A stretch of DNA of 64,000 bases from Bradyrhizobium yuanmingense (GTDB taxonomy: Bacteria > Pseudomonadota > Alphaproteobacteria > Rhizobiales > Xanthobacteraceae): assembly GCF_029167105.1 (NCBI RefSeq), contig NZ_JARFML010000009.1:186001-250000 (forward strand). Reading direction: 5' to 3'. Position numbers and translations under genes: made by a program. Positions 63,708-64,000 of the stretch are shown here, piece after piece (positions within the stretch are counted from its first letter, which is position 1; each line of letters opens with the position of its first letter). The notes below the pieces were generated by a model that saw nothing but the letters and a program-made list of their open reading frames with translations, searched no databases and was not told where the DNA came from.

Positions 63708-64000
63708 CTACGCCTGCCCGGCCTTCGCCAGCTCGACCTCGACCCGCAGCTCGATCTCGGAGAGCACCGCATCGAGACCGGCATCGCCTGAGGACGATTT
63801 CAGGTTGGCCGCCGCATCACGCAGCCGCATCACGGTCGAGGCGTCGAGATTGCCGGACAACAGGCCCATCTTGAGATCGTCGAGCACGTCGAGCGCAGTC
63901 CTGCCGCGGGCGACCGAGCGCTTGCGGCGCTCGACCGGATCCTCCTCGACACCCTGCAACGCCAGCAGCGCATCGATGTTGGCCGCCGCCTTCGGTGCGG
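63708..64000 (-). CDS. fliX: Flagellar assembly regulator FliX, 3' part
   Basis: The C-terminal 97 codons of FliX; the frame is open through the right edge, so the start is outside. LLALQGVEEDPVERRKRSVA, RGRTALDVLDDLKMGLLSGN and the ending LSEIELRVEVELAKAGQA are the family signature. In Caulobacter, FliX couples basal-body assembly to FlbD and sigma-54-dependent late genes. That fits the sigma-54 promoter before flgF in this window. Confidence 0.93.
   Translation of the reverse strand, partial: APKAAANIDALLALQGVEEDPVERRKRSVARGRTALDVLDDLKMGLLSGNLDASTVMRLRDAAANLKSSSGDAGLDAVLSEIELRVEVELAKAGQA

Overview
The window reads as chromosomal DNA of an alphaproteobacterium, almost certainly Bradyrhizobium or a close relative (inference). 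The grounds are high GC, a RecA beginning [11 protein letters not shown], a GTTC-N7-GTTC (alphaproteobacterial LexA) box before recA, a CckA kinase, CtrA-type TTAA-N7-TTAA boxes, a DksA without the zinc-finger cysteines, and several interspersed palindromic repeat families typical of this group. No rRNA, tRNA, CRISPR array, insertion sequence or prophage was seen. I found no clear, wholly new multi-gene system; the strongest leads are listed as findings.

Bases 1-31400 are mostly housekeeping and small conserved genes. They include the 3' part of gcvP, SOS-regulated recA, and a run of small hypothetical and secreted proteins, several under 70 residues. Next come a YeeE/YedE sulfur-transport pair followed by a truncated ArsR remnant that overlaps ccoG, then DsbA-like and thioesterase genes. 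Two tandem XRE regulators with a palindromic operator follow. A SET-domain methyltransferase lies close to a histone H1-like lysine-rich protein. A TetR regulator diverges from a carotenoid-oxygenase gene. Class I fumarase, an ICMT-like methyltransferase, a glutathione transferase, a lectin-like protein and a Tim44-domain protein complete this part.

Bases 31590-57674 form a motility region. cckA is followed upstream by the leftward operon flgB-flgC-fliE-fliQ-fliR-flhB, with rightward fliO-fliP beside it. A 1250-residue periplasmic TPR protein lies next. Then fliL-fliM-DUF6468-motE runs leftward and flgF-flgG-flgA-flgH rightward. Perfect CtrA boxes lie before flgB and (twice) before the TPR protein, and a sigma-54 promoter lies before flgF. 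CckA, the CtrA boxes, the sigma-54 promoter and fliX (cut by the right edge) together suggest Caulobacter-type cell-cycle control of a polar or subpolar flagellum. An accessory block at 43990-50807 splits the motility genes; it holds a TPR protein, a FecR-domain protein and a 1362-residue FecR/VCBS/RTX surface protein.

Bases 57675-64000 hold hairpins and repeats, a PcfJ-domain protein, a fumarylacetoacetate-hydrolase-type hydratase and an extended SDR beside a decayed HxlR gene. They also hold dksA with a strong terminator, an NAD(P)-binding oxidoreductase divergent from an intact HxlR regulator, and the C-terminal part of fliX.
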